The translations under genes and the position numbers were made by a program. A stretch of DNA of 64,000 bases from Phallusia mammillata (Eukaryota; Chordata; Ascidiacea; Phlebobranchia; Ascidiidae): the NCBI GenBank assembly GCA_003260075.1, contig QLIY01000651.1:1-64000 (forward strand), read 5' to 3'. Numbering within the stretch: position 1 is the first letter of the stretch; each line of letters opens with the position of its first letter. Below, one piece after another: positions 61,171 to 64,000 of this stretch. The notes beneath the pieces are model-generated. The model was not told the origin of the DNA. It worked only from the letters and a program-made list of their open reading frames with translations, and ran no database searches.

Positions 61171-62424
61171 TGCATCGATTGAAAAACTGGAAGCACTCAA
61201 TGTGTTTCCAAATGATTTGGGAATGATGAAACGACTTGCTTTGGTTAAAACAAATTTTGGAATGAACATTCTCTACCCAATAGGTGGAATTTGGCAAGTA
61301 CGTTTTATCATCTATTCGAATTACGTTTACTTTTAATAAGTTGCATTTCCTTTTGGATTTAGAATGAATGGCCTATTTTTTTTATTAGATATCTCCACAT
61401 ATTTTTTCAAAACTGTCTGCCGAAAGGACATTATCATCTTTATCTGTTTACCTCGACCCAGCTAGGAACGTGTTTGAAACAAACGTTACTGACTTCTACA
61501 GTTCCGACTTCCGGTAAAATTGTTGTTTGTTGTGAGTTAAACATAACGGTTTTTACCGTTCAGCCTTTCAGCGCTTTTTTCTGAGGAAAGTTGAAAAAAG
61601 CTCAGACGCATTTTTTTAACAGAACGTTTATTTCTGTCAATTTTGAAACCATTGCAAAATTTATTTACGTACACACAACACTCACCACCAAAGGTTTGCA
61701 GTCCAAATTAAAAAAAAATTACACACAATTTTAGGATTCCACTTAAGTCTGCCCTTGCTGCTCGTCTTTACTTGCAACTGATAAGTGGTGCAAATGTACC
61801 AATAGAGATCACCAAACAAGCAACATGGTGGGCAAGGAATTACAACCCGCAGAGAATTGCTCAAGAATACGAGAATCGCGTGATTTCTTATGAAAACGCA
61901 GCAAGTAAGTTCAATTAGTACAAATAATTTATCAAAAAGTGAAATACATAACAGTAAGAATCATTCAGGCAAAACGTACAGGTTACGCATATTTTGCAAC
62001 ACATTTGGTGATGGCTTTTCCGCACATAAAATAATAAGTTACAATTGGAAATCCAGTGATAACAACTTTTATGATTTATTTTCCATCATATAAAATCATA
62101 ATACAAAAAGAACGCCTAAACAAATGATAAGAAAAAATAGGGCGCACAGAAATAGCTCATAATGTTGCGATTTTATAGGTTGCATCGTTTCCAAACTTGA
62201 CATTTGGTTGTTGGTGGATGGTTCGGGCAGTATTGGATTCTACAATTTCCGAACGACATTGCGGTTTGTCGCAAATCTTGTATCCGAGTTTTCGATTGCA
62301 CCTGACGCTGTTCGCTTCGGTTTCTCAGTTTATTCAAGTCGTCACTACATCATTAGTTACTTTAACCAGCACACGAACAACGCCGCCTTTATAAACACAG
62401 TCCTTACAACTACATATCCAGGAG

Positions 62425-62700
62425 GTTGGTTTTTAATTGTGCAAATTAGGGTTTCTCTCCCGGGATCCCGGGAATCCCGGACAATTTTAGCAAAGGGGGG
62501 GGGGGGGGGGGGGGGGTAAAAGACATATTTGAAAATGATGCTAAATCATTCTGACTTAAAATGCAAAAAATAAATTTGCAGGCTCGGGAGGAAGGAATTA
62601 TTGTTTATGCTATTGGAATTGGAAGTGGGGGGGGGGTAACCAGCACACGAACAACCCCGCCTTTATAAACACATGCCTTACAACCACATATCCAGGAGGT
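62425..62700 (+). repeat. Misordered fragments of V7 intron 5 to exon 7 between placeholders
   Basis: Between G runs at 62495-62516 and 62627-62636 lies a piece that matches the later exon 7 start (63015-63125). It is followed by a repeat of the exon 5 end. The order is impossible for the gene, so these are misplaced overlap contigs. A palindromic CCCGGGATCCCGGG at 62459-62472 sits just before the first run. Confidence 0.75.
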
Positions 62701-63256
62701 TGGTTTTTAATTGTGCAAATTGTCTACGATCATTTTGTTACCTTTATTCCAACACAGGAGGAACACTCACTGGAAGAGCCATAAACGAAGTTGTCAACAG
62801 GGGCTTCAATGAAAGATTTGGCCTCAGACCGCCTTCTGCAGGAGTTCCTCGCGTTATGGTTGTTCTTACCGATGGACAGAGTGGAGACGATGTTCTACCG
62901 CCGTCGGACAGGGTAAGTCATTGCTGTTAGGTTCGGATTTGCGCGTCAGTTAGTTTACCCACCTGACAAAAACAAAAAAATCAAACGCAAAAATGTTGCT
63001 AGAACCACGAATAAATAAAAGACATATTTGAAAATGATGCTAAATCATTTTAACTTAAAATGCAAAAAATAAATTTACAGGCTCGGGAGGAAGGAATTAT
63101 TGTTTATGCTATTGGAATTGGAAGTGGAATTGATCGAACAGAGCTAAAGGAAATAGTCTATCCCGTGTCTTTCAAATAAATGGCTTTAGTCAATTGTTAA
63201 GTACACTAAAAAGTGAACTAAGTGCTGATGCTTGCATGGCTTCCGCTGAAATCCCG

Positions 63257-63440
63257 GTAGGTTTTTGAAAAGTGGGGGGGGGGGCGAGCTTGAGTTTGAT
63301 GTTCCAATCGGCAGTGGATCAGGAATCGTTTATATTTCTGAAACGGTTTCACACCCAAGCTCGGCTGTTTACGACTTCTCTATCATAATTTTGCCCGTAA
63401 GTAGGGGGGGGGGTGTATGGCTTCCGCTGAAATCCCGGTA
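63257..63440 (+). repeat. Misplaced copy of V7 exon 8 end between placeholders
   Basis: G runs at 63274-63284 and 63404-63413 enclose a copy of the exon 8 second half (same as 63594-63705), followed by a repeat of the exon 7 end. The complete exon 8 is at 63512-63703. Confidence 0.8.
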
Positions 63441-64000
63441 GGTTTTGCATAAGCTGATGGGCACATTTTAAACTTTTAGCTGAATCGACAATCGACATGT
63501 TTTAACAAAAGGACAACACAACAGTTGAAGTGGGAGTACCCCAAGGAAACACGTACTACTCAAGTGTTCAGCTTCCCAATGACGGTTCAGTCGAGCTTGA
63601 GTTTGATGTTCCAATCGGCAGTGGATCAGGAATCGTTTATATTTCTGAAACGGTTTCACACCCAAGCTCGGCTGTTTACGACTTCTCTATCATAATTTTG
63701 CCCGTAAGTATTTTGATCAATCTGTCCAAGACATCTTTGACTTTAACAAAATAGAATTTAATAACTTTAGGGAAACAACTCCATATCACGTGAATGCTTG
63801 TTGCTACTTTACCTTAATACCGCGAAAACGTATTGCTAACAGGGGACAACTATATTGTTACTATAAACACTGGTGACCTGAATTTGGGCTTGGTATTGGT
63901 CGGACAACAATCCAGATCTCGCAGAGCAGTTGATGGTGAAGTTGGCAGCAAACCTTTGTATGTTGCCTTAAAATCGACCAGCAACGAATCTCTTCAAGTT

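Larger units (their letters stand above)
60831..64000 (+). pseudogene. V7: lysozyme-like plus vWA family member with several lesions, runs off the window
   Basis: Exon 1 from 60831 has a 5-nt insertion relative to V6 and an in-frame TGA at 60885-60887; its splice donor is also changed. Exon 2 61066-61297 is interrupted by a 59-base G run. Exon 3 is 61389-61513, exon 4 61735-61904, exon 5 62179-62424, exon 6 62758-62912. Exon 7 (63081-63256) is 7 nt shorter than in the family and frameshifted. Exon 8 is 63512-63703. Exon 9 from 63843 has a 2-nt insertion and a TAA seven codons in. RLALVKTNFG has Lys where others have the proposed catalytic Glu. MIDAS (DGSGS, GGTLTG, VVLTDG) and SRSRR are kept. 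Either a pseudogene or poor sequence. Confidence 0.7.

Overview
The window is animal nuclear DNA: AT-rich, with spliced genes, many short introns and dense small DNA transposons. An ascidian tunicate, probably Ciona, is my best guess. That rests on gene style, compact introns and the many near-identical, few-percent-diverged duplicate segments expected from a very polymorphic diploid assembly. It is an inference; I could run no search.

Layout. (1) 1-559: a misplaced second allele of part of the PPP2R5 gene, ending at a single N. (2) 1156-3773 (+): the 3' half of a TARP/CACNG-type gene with a very long cytoplasmic tail. (3) 13868-5067 (-): a complete 16-exon PP2A B56 regulatory subunit (PPP2R5 C/D type, 596 aa). 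Every splice junction and reading phase fits. (4) 16.0-16.75 kb: nested MITEs. (5) 17.5-64 kb (+): a tandem array of one gene family, here called V1 to V7. The family architecture is signal peptide, lysozyme/lytic-transglycosylase-like domain, von Willebrand A domain with a complete MIDAS, beta-rich domain, RSRR furin-type site, Ser/Thr-rich stalk and hydrophobic C-terminus (GPI-like). V3 (565 aa) and V4 (584 aa) are intact. V1 is a divergent member. V2 is broken by assembly joins and indels. V5 carries a nonsense codon and a tRNA-derived SINE inside an exon. V6 is a 5' half only. V7 runs off the window with several frameshifts. A relic near 30.5 kb joins a family exon 1 directly to a family 3'UTR. 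(6) 22863-21619 (-): an intronless phosphatidylserine synthase 2 gene between V1 and V2. (7) 45-52 kb: gene-free DNA with hAT-like MITEs and foldback repeats.

The array members share promoter, exon and 3'UTR homology, the same intron phases and nearly identical exon sizes, so whole-gene tandem duplication explains them. The vWA exon is more homogeneous than its neighbours, which suggests gene conversion. The products should be secreted or surface-anchored proteins that bind ligands through the vWA domain; whether the lysozyme-like part is catalytic is unknown.

Assembly warning. The window is full of homopolymer C runs (before 45.3 kb) and G runs (after 57.2 kb). Runs of 10-13 usually separate two copies of the same flanking sequence; longer runs usually do not. 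They behave as gap placeholders, not biology. Single Ns also mark joins of duplicated ends. Apparent small duplications, and some frameshifts, should be read with this in mind.
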